A stretch of DNA of 64,000 bases from Flavobacteriaceae bacterium Ga0077528 (lineage in GTDB: Bacteria > Bacteroidota > Bacteroidia > Flavobacteriales > Flavobacteriaceae). The position numbers were made by a program, and so were the translations under genes. This document shows, one piece after another, positions 52,280-60,479 of the stretch. How positions within the stretch are numbered: position 1 is the first letter of the stretch; the number at the start of each line of letters is the position of its first letter. Below the pieces are notes generated by a model. The model was not told the origin of the DNA, made no database searches, and saw only the letters and a list, made by a program, of their open reading frames with translations. Location of the stretch: NCBI GenBank assembly GCA_001464475.1, contig LNDX01000009.1, forward strand, positions 1 through 64,000, written 5' to 3'.

Positions 52280-53140
52280 TTAAAATGGAAATCTTCTACG
52301 GGATTGAGTTGTTTTTTTTACTGCTCCTTTAAGCCCTCTTTTGCTGCCATAAACACTATTCCTTTTCACATAGATATTGTAAGCTCCACCTTCACTTGTT
52401 GATTTATGTGCTATTGCATCACGACCTAGTGATTCTAGCATGTGCTTCGCTTGTTCTGCACTTCTAGCAAAATCATATAATTCATAAGCTTTTTTGCAAG
52501 GCTTCTTGGTTAAATACCAACCCTTTTTTTTAGGGGCTGGACAATTCAGACCAATATGTGGTAATTTCTGATCCATAAAAACATCTTTTTTATCCGTATA
52601 ACTTGGCTCTTTGTTGCTCATTATTGTTCCGTCAATAATTGTATGACCTTTATCTAATTTCCCACTTGCTTGATCAAAAGGCACAACTACATAAACATGG
52701 GTGTACTGCTTAGGATTGAACTTGGGCTGTTTGATTTGCCTGATGTAATGCTTAATCCCTAAATTCATCAAAACTGAACTTGCGAAAATCGAATAGCTTT
52801 TACAATCAATACCTTCTCTGCGGTTGAACCAACTATTGGCAGGACTTCTTAAATTCTGTATAACCCCATCAGCTTGATACTGAATGTCGTAATACAGGAA
52901 GTAATGAATCTTATCACAGGTCTCTTGAATTGTTTTCCCTTTGAGAATTTTGGATAGTTTTGCGACCTGTTTATAGAAAGTCTCTACCCAAACTTTCATC
53001 ATCGAAACCGAATAAAACGTATCGCCTTTTTCCAGTTTTATCTTTTGATTTTTGGGCTTTTCAATTAAATGGTTAAACTCATCACCGTTTTTTATCCTGC
53101 GCTTTAGAATTAAGTTGATTTCATCCTTTGTCATTTTCAA
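52280..53140 (-). CDS. Transglutaminase-like cysteine protease-fold protein
   Basis: A 286-residue protein with a transglutaminase-like core: REGIDCKSYSIFASSVLMNLGI (Cys, about residue 112), YTHVYVVV (His, about 145) and IIDGTI (Asp, about 168). The full triad suggests activity, perhaps cleavage of a virion or host protein or isopeptide formation. The C-terminus is basic (KRNSVYGSKRGLKG). First gene of the late operon. Confidence 0.65.
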   Translation of the reverse strand: MKMTKDEINLILKRRIKNGDEFNHLIEKPKNQKIKLEKGDTFYSVSMMKVWVETFYKQVAKLSKILKGKTIQETCDKIHYFLYYDIQYQADGVIQNLRSPANSWFNRREGIDCKSYSIFASSVLMNLGIKHYIRQIKQPKFNPKQYTHVYVVVPFDQASGKLDKGHTIIDGTIMSNKEPSYTDKKDVFMDQKLPHIGLNCPAPKKKGWYLTKKPCKKAYELYDFARSAEQAKHMLESLGRDAIAHKSTSEGGAYNIYVKRNSVYGSKRGLKGAVKKTTQSRRRFPF

Positions 53141-53190
53141 TTGCTGTAACTTTCTGAAGCAAATGTTAGAAATAAAAAAAACTCGCCTTG

Positions 53191-53250
53191 AGGTATGGCG
53201 AGGTATTGTAAGGTATTGTGAAGATTTTTTAGGTATGAGGAAGTATGCTA
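53191..53250. repeat. Array of six 10-bp units (AGGTATxxxx)
   Basis: Six consecutive 10-bp blocks start with AGGTAT or a close variant at 53191, 53201, 53211, 53221 (weak), 53231 and 53241. A period of about one DNA turn means a protein could bind all units on one face. The array lies just upstream of the late operon (minus strand), suggesting an operator, an origin or a recombination site. Confidence 0.7.
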
Positions 53251-53307
53251 AAATAACATTGCAATTCTATCGCAATTATTAGAAGCTGTTTTTTTTCATT
53301 TGTTACC

Positions 53308-54003
53308 TTACATTGTCCAATTCAATTTAATTTCTGACAGTTTTTCGTGCTCCTTTATTTTCTGAACTATTGACCTTTGATGCTCGGCTCCAATTAAAAA
53401 TACAGCTTTATTATATTGATTTTCTTTACTGTAATTATAAATATTTTGAAGCATCACATTTTCACGGTAATCATATTGCTGTGAGTAAAATAATTTGTAA
53501 ATACTAAGCAACCTATTTTTCTGAACTTCAGATTCCATAATATTTTTTTCCATAATCTCCTTTTTTTCTGAAAACTCTAAAAATTTGTTGCTATTGAGAA
53601 AATGAAAGCCTTCCTGTGCTATCAAATTTTCTTTCTCATTATCCAGTATTGCATAATCTTCATTTTTGAAGAAAGTAGAAAACAAAAAGTTTATTTCCTT
53701 TTGGTTTTCATCTAATTTTTGTCTTAAATCAATATCGACAGGGATAATTTCAATTTCATAATTTTGCCTATATTCTCTCAGACATTTTACTTCAAGAGGT
53801 ACTACAGGATAACGCCCATTACGCAAAATGCAATTGATGCAATATGTATCAAAAGAGTCGCTAAAATACAACTCAGCAAAATGGTTCGGTAATTCATCAA
53901 AAATGACCTCGGGATTTATATCTTCCAAGATTTTATACAACGTATCAGGATTACATTTTCCATGTTCCGAATGTATAGTACCAATAAGAGTTATATTGTA
54001 CAT
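53308..54003 (-). CDS. TIKI/EreA-like (TraB fold) hydrolase-like protein
   Basis: A 231-residue protein with ITLIGTIHSEHGK at the N-terminus, an acidic VIFDELPNHF segment and FLIGAEHQRSIV near the C-terminus. Paired GTxH and GAEH motifs are those of the TIKI/TraB/erythromycin-esterase superfamily of metal-linked hydrolases. No membrane span. It is the last of three cargo genes whose codon use is markedly more AT-rich than the late genes. Confidence 0.55.
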   Translation of the reverse strand: MYNITLIGTIHSEHGKCNPDTLYKILEDINPEVIFDELPNHFAELYFSDSFDTYCINCILRNGRYPVVPLEVKCLREYRQNYEIEIIPVDIDLRQKLDENQKEINFLFSTFFKNEDYAILDNEKENLIAQEGFHFLNSNKFLEFSEKKEIMEKNIMESEVQKNRLLSIYKLFYSQQYDYRENVMLQNIYNYSKENQYNKAVFLIGAEHQRSIVQKIKEHEKLSEIKLNWTM

Positions 54004-54024
54004 CTGTAAGCTGCGGTATTTGTT

Positions 54025-54462
54025 CTAAAAATGTAAACTTTTTTTAATCAAAACTATATCTTCATTATGAATTCCAACTGGAATTTTTTCCAACCCTAAG
54101 AAGTAAGATAATTTTGCCCTGTGTTGCCCATCACGAAATGATATTATTGAGTTTTGAGTTTGATCAATACAAATTGTAGGTGGATCAACAAATTCATTGT
54201 TATCCCAACGCGACAGTATTCTAGTTATTCGCATATCATTTTTTTCTTTCCCATTAAATAAGAAATCTAATTCTACATCAACAAATATTGAATTTTCAAT
54301 GAGTTTAGAAGTGTTTACCAGAAATATTCTATATTCTTTGTTTCTACCTTTTAAAGCAATATCGAGAATTTTATTTCTGTTCTCTCCATAAGCCCATTTT
54401 GGATTAATCAACTTAAGTTGCTCTAAAGATTTATTTCGGTAGTATTCAAATTTCTCAGACAT
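54025..54462 (-). CDS. ParB/sulfiredoxin-fold protein
   Basis: A 145-residue protein. FRDGQHRAKLSYFLGLEKIPVGI near residue 105 has the G-x-H-R motif shared by ParB N-terminal domains and sulfiredoxins, which bind and hydrolyse nucleotides. The rest has no DNA-binding HTH. Its place between a RES-domain gene and a TIKI-like gene suggests a small toxin or defence module. Confidence 0.55.
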   Translation of the reverse strand: MSEKFEYYRNKSLEQLKLINPKWAYGENRNKILDIALKGRNKEYRIFLVNTSKLIENSIFVDVELDFLFNGKEKNDMRITRILSRWDNNEFVDPPTICIDQTQNSIISFRDGQHRAKLSYFLGLEKIPVGIHNEDIVLIKKSLHF

Positions 54463-54496
54463 ATTATTTTAGTGAAGCTGCCAAAAATTGCAACTA

Positions 54497-55309
54497 TTAG
54501 CAGTTATTTTTTCTATACTTTTCGTGTAATTCAATCATTTGTTTGAATTCTGCTTCTTCATCATAATTTATTTTATTGTTTATAAAATCAAAATCTGATG
54601 TTTTTATTATTAATGGAGAAACTTTTATTAATTCATTACTGTGAACATTATTTTCGTCATAATTAATTTCCATTACATCGTAAATAGTTATCGAGTTCAA
54701 ATTCAGTTTTTTTAATACTAAATCATTTGATATTGCGAGATTGGTTAATCCGTATTGCATTTTAACACTTGGATACGCAATTGCTTCAATTTTAAAACCG
54801 TTTTTATCTTTTTTTGCTTGTAAAAATCTTGACGATAGAATACTTGAAAACAGATAGTTTTCTCTTTCAGTATAAATTACAATTTTCATGAATTCTTCAG
54901 TAAAAAAGAGCATAACATCTTCGAAAATTTCACCTAAATTTGGATCAATCGTATTTTTTGAATTTATCCAAGCATTATATGCGTCAATGCTTTCTTTTGA
55001 TAAATTATTGATATTTGGATTGAAGATATTATGAGTGTTTAATTTCTCCCCTTTTTTAATTTCCCATTCACTTACAGTTATTAAATCTCCAACATTTGGT
55101 TTAGTTTCCCAAATTGCAGTTTTGAAATCTAATGCTGAATAAAAAACACTTTCATTAGGTAAATTACATCTTCCATAATATGATTTATTCAAAGGCGGAC
55201 CAAGTAAGTCATCAATAAGTTGTAACTTAACTTTAGCACCTTGGTATAAATGTTTATTGTTGGTAACTCTAAATAATTTAGTTGGATAAGTATCAGCCCA
55301 AAATGTCAT
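54497..55309 (-). CDS. RES-domain protein (NAD+-degrading toxin fold)
   Basis: A 270-residue protein with the RES pattern: YPTKLFRVTNNKHLYQG near the start (Arg), YYGRCNLPNESVFYSALDFKTAIWETKP near residue 42 (Arg, Tyr, Glu). RES toxins degrade NAD+, usually opposed by an Xre-type antitoxin, which is not seen here. The open frame extends upstream through one TGA to a better start at 55480, so this frame may be only the 3' part of a gene split by a nonsense codon. Confidence 0.65.
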   Translation of the reverse strand: MTFWADTYPTKLFRVTNNKHLYQGAKVKLQLIDDLLGPPLNKSYYGRCNLPNESVFYSALDFKTAIWETKPNVGDLITVSEWEIKKGEKLNTHNIFNPNINNLSKESIDAYNAWINSKNTIDPNLGEIFEDVMLFFTEEFMKIVIYTERENYLFSSILSSRFLQAKKDKNGFKIEAIAYPSVKMQYGLTNLAISNDLVLKKLNLNSITIYDVMEINYDENNVHSNELIKVSPLIIKTSDFDFINNKINYDEEAEFKQMIELHEKYRKNNC

Positions 55310-55480
55310 ATTTATGTTGACAAATTTTATGAAGCTAGCTTTAATTTCTTCAATTTCCTTTTCAGATAAGTTATGAAATCACTTTTCACTGATCTCTCTA
55401 AAGAAATTTAATTTCTCTCTAATACTCGCTGGAGAATTAAATAAATTTTTGGTATAATCTTTTACTATTTGTTCAATCAT
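55310..55480 (-). pseudogene. In-frame 5' extension of the RES gene, interrupted by one TGA
   Basis: ATG at 55480-55478 opens 33 codons (MIEQIVKDYTKNLFNSP at the start, helical), then TGA at 55381-55379, then 23 more sense codons (FHNLSEKEIEEIKASF) in the same frame run straight into the RES-domain start. A TGG-to-TGA change would explain it. The upstream gap to 55615 holds no gene. Confidence 0.6.
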
Positions 55481-55615
55481 AAGTCTAGGTTTCAGGGGAT
55501 TTTCAGGAAAATAGCAACTAACTTATTTATATGCTAAACAAGCATTCATAAAGCTATTCAAAATGGATGTCTAAATATCCGGTTATATTCGAATATAAGA
55601 AATAATCTCCATAAA

Positions 55616-55885
55616 TTATCTAATAGATTTTTTATTTATTGAATCATTATTAGATATATTATCTTCATCATCAATATAATATCCTTTTGGCAACCCGTAA
55701 GTTTCCACAAATTCCATAAACTCTAAGTGAGGTATAATTTTAGTATCTTTTGATATATTTTTCTCATTTAGAATTTCATTGATTTGCTTTCTAATTTTGG
55801 CGTCACTAAACTGATTACAATACATTTCAACCAGTACCGCTTTTGTAACAGAATGAGGAAGCGGTTTTTTATTATTCTTATTCAT
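55616..55885 (-). CDS. Small hypothetical protein of the element
   Basis: Eighty-nine residues, charged, with a helical middle (VLVEMYCNQFSDAKIRKQINEILNE). No family recognised. It is the last gene of the early group that starts at 58870. Confidence 0.45.
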   Translation of the reverse strand: MNKNNKKPLPHSVTKAVLVEMYCNQFSDAKIRKQINEILNEKNISKDTKIIPHLEFMEFVETYGLPKGYYIDDEDNISNNDSINKKSIR

Positions 55886-55899
55886 TTGTTTTTTTTATA

Positions 55900-56100
55900 T
55901 TAAGCACTCTTTCTCAAATCATTGATATGGAATAAGATTCTGAAAATCTTATCTTCCAATGGTCTTACTACTTTTTTCTTGCCTTTAAAAAGGAAAATGA
56001 CAAATTGCAATGGCAGGACAATAACAATTGAAATGCACAAGAGTATCACATAAGCATTGCACAGCAGTATTGTAAGGCGGTTTTTTAGTTTGATTCTCAT
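55900..56100 (-). CDS. Small membrane protein
   Basis: Sixty-six residues with one long hydrophobic stretch (about residues 9-34: LLCNAYVILLCISIVIVLPLQFVIFLF is longer than one span) between basic ends. Unknown function; spacing of 10-15 bp to both neighbours supports it as a real gene. Confidence 0.5.
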   Translation of the reverse strand: MRIKLKNRLTILLCNAYVILLCISIVIVLPLQFVIFLFKGKKKVVRPLEDKIFRILFHINDLRKSA

Positions 56101-56110
56101 AATTTGTGCT

Positions 56111-56452
56111 TTAAATATTAATTAATTTTTCGTGCAAAAGGTCTGACATGGATTGCATTGTAATTCTCTGTTCTTGCGTTCTTTTCTCTCTTTCCCATTG
56201 ACAGCAGAAAAGAAGTATAACTGCCTGTGTGGGAGAAAGAGTAATGTTTGATTCCTGTTTTTTGCTTTCAATCTTTGTCCTAAATATGAAAAACATACTT
56301 TGGAGTGTATCGATTACAATAATTTTATTGCAATACTTTTCATAATCTTTGCAATGGGCTATTTCGTCAACTTTATGTCTAATGAATTTGAGCAGTTTGG
56401 ATTGTATAATTTCAATATCTTCTATCTTGATTTTCTTTAAGGCTATTTTCAT
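56111..56452 (-). CDS. Hypothetical helical protein
   Basis: A 113-residue protein, all helix by pattern, with two Cys near the C-terminus (LLFCCQWEREKRT). Its start overlaps the end of the 88-residue gene by 41 bases, so they are likely cotranslated. No family recognised. Confidence 0.45.
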   Translation of the reverse strand: MKIALKKIKIEDIEIIQSKLLKFIRHKVDEIAHCKDYEKYCNKIIVIDTLQSMFFIFRTKIESKKQESNITLSPTQAVILLFCCQWEREKRTQEQRITMQSMSDLLHEKLINI

Positions 56453-56678
56453 AATTGAATTTGAATTGAGAGATTAATAGATTGTTTTCATAAAACTGTA
56501 CCACGTTGGTAATGGTAAAAAGTTTGCTTTTTTCAAACCTCCTGAGCATACTTCGGATAACAAGCTCACTCTTTCGTTTGTTCTGATTAATGGGTGACCA
56601 CCAAACTGCATTACTCTGTTTGTTTTGGGTTAGGATTACCATTTTAATTTTCGATTTTGTGTTGTCAAAAACTGGCAT
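56412..56678 (-). CDS. Hypothetical protein
   Basis: Eighty-eight residues, basic, with an aromatic-rich segment (NAVWWSPINQNKRKSELVIRSM). No recognised domain. It lies 12 bp downstream of the 606-residue gene and overlaps the next. Confidence 0.4.
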   Translation of the reverse strand: MPVFDNTKSKIKMVILTQNKQSNAVWWSPINQNKRKSELVIRSMLRRFEKSKLFTITNVVQFYENNLLISQFKFNYENSLKENQDRRY

Positions 56679-56690
56679 ATTCTTTAGATT

Positions 56691-58511
56691 TTAAAATTCA
56701 AAAAAGCTGTATTTTACCGCATCATCGCCCGTTATTGCAATGGTCTTTTCGTTGTCTTTCAATGATTTTTTAAGTATTAAAACAGGCAGTTTTTCCAGGT
56801 ATTCTTTAGGGAGGTTCTTTTCCACATAATCAAACAATTGCGTGTAGGTAACTTTGTTTTTAAAGAAGCGGTTAAGCACCGTTTCACACTTCTTGGCGTG
56901 GTTTATCGTCTCTTTTCTTCTAACTGCGTTACATTCCTGTTTCTTCTTCAAAGCATCATATTTGGCTATGGACAACAAATGCTCATTCCACTTGGCTTTA
57001 GTATATTCAAAGCCGACTTCTTTTGAAGTTTTACGGGTCATATCAAAATACTCGTAGGGGAATAATGGTGGTAACTGATTTTTAATAAACCATTTTCTTG
57101 CCCACTCAATGCGCCAACGCATCTGCTGTATTTCATCAACCAGTACGCTTTTATTGAAACTGTTATCTGTAAAGGCAATCCATTTGTTTTGATAATACAG
57201 GGTAATTGCCTTTTTCCAACTTCCCACAAAAGGCGTGGAAAACCTGTAAATCTTGGATATGGATTTAAAGAAATCCTGTATCGCCAGCTCCCTAAACTCA
57301 TCATTGGTCAGTGTTCCTGAAAAAGCCTCTTTGAACAGATAGCGAATGTCAATAGGCTTGTAATTCATATACTCCCCATTGGCAAGGTTTACCGCCAATT
57401 CCTGTGGGTGGACAATCAGGTTTTGCAGTTTTTCGGATAAAGTATTTTGAACTTTAACATTTTTTTCGCCCGCCCCCAAGTTTGAAATCTCTTTCTTGCT
57501 GGTATGTGTTCCTGTAAAAAACAAATAAGAAGGCGTGAGGGCTTCGCCCGAACTCCTTTGAAATTGAGAAATGTTTTCAACATTCTCATTCATTTGATAT
57601 TCATTTATAATAGTTCCAGTAATTTCATTGTTATCAGGTAAAAGATTCCAATACACACATTTAAGTTGCTTATTTTCAGCACTTTTCAATTTTGAGGTTT
57701 TGATGTCCAAAACCACTAAAATTTCAGGGTTGATATGCACCTCTACGGGCTTGTTTTGCCCTGCAAAATGATATTCAGTAAATACACCTGCTTCTTCCAG
57801 TCTTTGTCTGTGATTGCGTACCGTCTTGGTACAGATGTTAATACTGTGAATCTCTTTTCGCTTTAACTGGGTAACTAAAAAAGAGTTTATTTTAAACTCC
57901 TGAATAGGTCTTCTTGCGGTTATGCCTCCTTTGATGAATTTTTCATTGCGCTTCATTAGTTGCGAATTGTACAGATGCAACAGGTTTTGAAAAACAATTT
58001 CGGTGGCATATTTAACGCTTTGGATTTTCTTTTTCTCCACAATTAAGCCATAATCATTGCAGAACTCATTTACTGCCTCGTTGTATGCTCTTGGCTTTAG
58101 GTTTTTCTTATTCAGCAAAAAGACTTTTCTAAATTCCGTCTGTACTTCTGTAAGAGCATTTTCCTTGCAGAATTGCTCTACTGAAGTATTGTGTCTTTGG
58201 ATAAGTTCGTTTTCTGCCTGTGTCTTAAAATTGTAACTGGCAATGTACTTGCGGTAGTTGTCCATCGTTGTAGAAAAAGCTTCTTCGATTATGGCGGGAT
58301 AAACCGCAATGATTCTGTTATCCAATTGTAATGTTGCGTTTTCTATTGCAATGGTTTCTTCGATTTGCTTTTTAGCCTCTGTATTGCCAAAACCAAAGAG
58401 ATTCGAGGCAAGGGAGAAAACTCTGTCGTCTATTTTTTGTTGTGTACTGGCTCTCATAGTATTTTTGTTTAACCTTTCAGCAAGGCGTAAATGTTTACGC
58501 CTGTGCGTCAA
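56691..58511 (-). CDS. Large winged-helix protein, possible replication initiator
   Basis: A 606-residue basic, mostly helical protein. A wHTH-like segment (HSINICTKTVRNHRQRLEEAGVFTEY) is at about residues 233-258. The C-terminal part has Trp/Arg-rich segments (QMRWRIEWARKWFIKN). It is the largest early gene and follows the excisionase-like gene. Position and composition suggest replication or control of the element, but no Rep or helicase motif is visible, so the role is a guess. Confidence 0.45.
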   Translation of the reverse strand: MTHRRKHLRLAERLNKNTMRASTQQKIDDRVFSLASNLFGFGNTEAKKQIEETIAIENATLQLDNRIIAVYPAIIEEAFSTTMDNYRKYIASYNFKTQAENELIQRHNTSVEQFCKENALTEVQTEFRKVFLLNKKNLKPRAYNEAVNEFCNDYGLIVEKKKIQSVKYATEIVFQNLLHLYNSQLMKRNEKFIKGGITARRPIQEFKINSFLVTQLKRKEIHSINICTKTVRNHRQRLEEAGVFTEYHFAGQNKPVEVHINPEILVVLDIKTSKLKSAENKQLKCVYWNLLPDNNEITGTIINEYQMNENVENISQFQRSSGEALTPSYLFFTGTHTSKKEISNLGAGEKNVKVQNTLSEKLQNLIVHPQELAVNLANGEYMNYKPIDIRYLFKEAFSGTLTNDEFRELAIQDFFKSISKIYRFSTPFVGSWKKAITLYYQNKWIAFTDNSFNKSVLVDEIQQMRWRIEWARKWFIKNQLPPLFPYEYFDMTRKTSKEVGFEYTKAKWNEHLLSIAKYDALKKKQECNAVRRKETINHAKKCETVLNRFFKNKVTYTQLFDYVEKNLPKEYLEKLPVLILKKSLKDNEKTIAITGDDAVKYSFFEF

Positions 58512-58588
58512 GGAAATTCAGCGAATTGCTGTCTATGTATCGTGTATTGCAATGCTTTAGAATAAAATTGCAATGGGATTGCAATGGT

Positions 58589-58870
58589 TTATTTGCTTCT
58601 GAATGATTTGTTGTAGTTCTCTGCCAGCAGTTTGTCAACGTCCGAGAGCTTGTAAAAGATTTTTTTACCTACTTGACTAAATGAAATTTTGCCTTCATCA
58701 CGCCAACCTTGGGCGGTACGTTTGGAGATACCCATTAATTGTATAAATTCCTCATTATCCATAAAGGATTTTTTCGAGGCATTGGTTTGGGTGCTTAATT
58801 GATTTTGCAGGGAATCCAACCTTGAAGTTAATTCTGCGAACTGTGCTTTGGACAAGATAAATACCTCCAT
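58589..58870 (-). CDS. Excisionase-type HTH_17 DNA-binding protein
   Basis: A 93-residue protein with an N-terminal coiled-coil-like stretch and the MerR-like HTH_17 domain: FMDNEEFIQLMGISKRTAQGWRDEGKISFSQVGKKIFYKLSDVDKLL. In Bacteroidetes elements such proteins act as excisionases or recombination directionality factors beside tyrosine recombinases, as expected here. Confidence 0.8.
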   Translation of the reverse strand: MEVFILSKAQFAELTSRLDSLQNQLSTQTNASKKSFMDNEEFIQLMGISKRTAQGWRDEGKISFSQVGKKIFYKLSDVDKLLAENYNKSFRSK

Positions 58871-59236
58871 GATTTTGCGTATTTAAAAATTATGAAGCAA
58901 ATGTGCGGGGTATGAAAAAGTCTTTTAGTCTTTTCTTGGTCTTCAAGGACTAAGTTTTCTTTTTAGGCTTTGGGAAGCCCTTATTTTAAAGGGGTTGAAG
59001 TTTTGGGCTTCTTATAAAAACAGGGAGTGAAAAAAGACCTTTTTTATTTTGTGTAGAAATGGGTGAAAATCGCCTCTAAAATGACATTTTTTGACCCTTT
59101 TTAAGCCAAAAAAAAGGCATTTTTGAAAAAGTCTTTTGAGGTCTTTTCATTTTAAAAAGACCTTTTTCATTTATAAAAAACCTTTATTCTACAAGGGTTT
59201 ACAACGATTTTATTGATGTAGAAAATGTGAAAAAAT
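58871..59236. other. Intergenic region with repeated AGACCTTTTT-type motifs
   Basis: About 365 bp without a gene, with repeats of AAAAAGACCTTTTT and AAGTCTTTT in both orientations (around 59025-59045 and 59125-59170). They could form hairpins or act as binding sites for the excisionase or the winged-helix protein, and probably include the early promoter. Confidence 0.5.
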
Positions 59237-59269
59237 AAAAAAGTCCACAGGGAATTTGTGGACTTTTTG
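59237..59269 (-). terminator. Terminator of the RteC-like gene
   Basis: A 13-bp stem (AAAAAGTCCACA with TGTGGACTTTTT) with a 7-base loop directly after the stop codon at 59277, on the minus strand, with a U-rich end. Confidence 0.88.
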
Positions 59270-59276
59270 TGTTTGA

Positions 59277-60176
59277 TTATAAAAGTTTGCTTATATCTAT
59301 TCTTTTATGGGTATTGGGGCGTTTGTCTTCCCTTGAGGGTTGGAGGATAGTTTTAACGCTAAGGGGACTTAGTTCCTTTCCGTCTTTGTCAATGAATGTG
59401 TTTACAATCATTTCCGCAATATCATTGATATTGCCCTCAACCATTGGCTTACCCTCAACCAATATTTCACGGGACATTTGATAGAATATGTCCACAAACT
59501 GATTGACATTGCAATTGAATTGCAATTTAGTATGTGGGATTGGATTGCCCGGAACAATAGGCTTAAATTTATCAATGGAACTTTTGATGCTCTGCAATTC
59601 ATAAATCTGCTTAATCTCCTTACTGCATTGCACATCAAACAAGGGCAATTTTTGATTGATAAACTCTATATTCGCTTGTCTGTACTCGTGCTTTTCTTTC
59701 GTGAGTAAAAGTATCTTCTCATTATCATCGTCAAGGCTGTCGATTTGCTTTTTGACTTCACAAAATGAAAAATGCCTGTCCTCACTTTCTGCATTGATAA
59801 ACCTTTTAGCTATTGTCTGTTTGCTTTCTTTTGAACTCGAAAACTGTATTTCTTTTCGTTTGGATTCTATCAAATTGAATAGTTTGTTATAACGGCATAA
59901 GGCTTTTTTACTGGTAAATAAATCCTCATTATTGGAAATCAATTCTTCAAAACGATTTAACCAAACAATCGGCTCTTTAACCAAGCTGGTTTGATAATTT
60001 AGAAAAATGGGGTAATCGGAGTAGTGTAATTCAAAAATCTTATTAATTAGTGCGGTACAATAGTCTTGTACTGTAACTTTTTTATCGAGAATAATATCAA
60101 AATCGTGATTGGAAACTTTTGTAGAATGCACCACTACCATTTCGAGAAACGAGGTAGTTTGAAAATTTTGCTCCAT
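59277..60176 (-). CDS. RteC-like protein
   Basis: A 299-residue protein. The C-terminal region (PHTKLQFNCNVNQFVDIFYQMSRE, INDIAEMIVNTF, KELSPLSVKTILQPSREDKRP) follows the RteC C-terminal pattern found in Bacteroidetes mobile elements, where RteC controls excision. The N-terminal half is helical. It is a single-gene unit between two terminators, adjacent to the integrase. Confidence 0.55.
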   Translation of the reverse strand: MEQNFQTTSFLEMVVVHSTKVSNHDFDIILDKKVTVQDYCTALINKIFELHYSDYPIFLNYQTSLVKEPIVWLNRFEELISNNEDLFTSKKALCRYNKLFNLIESKRKEIQFSSSKESKQTIAKRFINAESEDRHFSFCEVKKQIDSLDDDNEKILLLTKEKHEYRQANIEFINQKLPLFDVQCSKEIKQIYELQSIKSSIDKFKPIVPGNPIPHTKLQFNCNVNQFVDIFYQMSREILVEGKPMVEGNINDIAEMIVNTFIDKDGKELSPLSVKTILQPSREDKRPNTHKRIDISKLL

Positions 60177-60352
60177 AGAATTTTAATGCTACAATTAGGG
60201 TTATGTTTTTGCATTTTCTTTGAAATGGCAATTTTAAATTTATCCCAGTTCAAATTCGTTTTTGAAGCCTCTGTTTTGGCTGTTAAGCCTTTACTATTGC
60301 GGAATATCTATTTAAAAGAACTTCTTTCTTTGGCGCTAAAATAGAGGGAAAA

Positions 60353-60376
60353 AAATCCTTTTTTTTAAAAGGATTT
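60353..60376 (-). terminator. Terminator of the integrase gene
   Basis: A 10-bp stem (AAATCCTTTT and AAAAGGATTT, 4-base loop) followed on the minus strand by seven T, about 105 bp after the integrase stop. The remaining 60177-60479 gap contains no gene I can support. Confidence 0.8.
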
Positions 60377-60479
60377 CATAAATTTTTATTAAATATTTAG
60401 CAATATTTTAGCTACGATACTACTTATTTTTCAATAACGTGATTAACAGTATTTTATTATTCTCACTTTTTTACACAAT

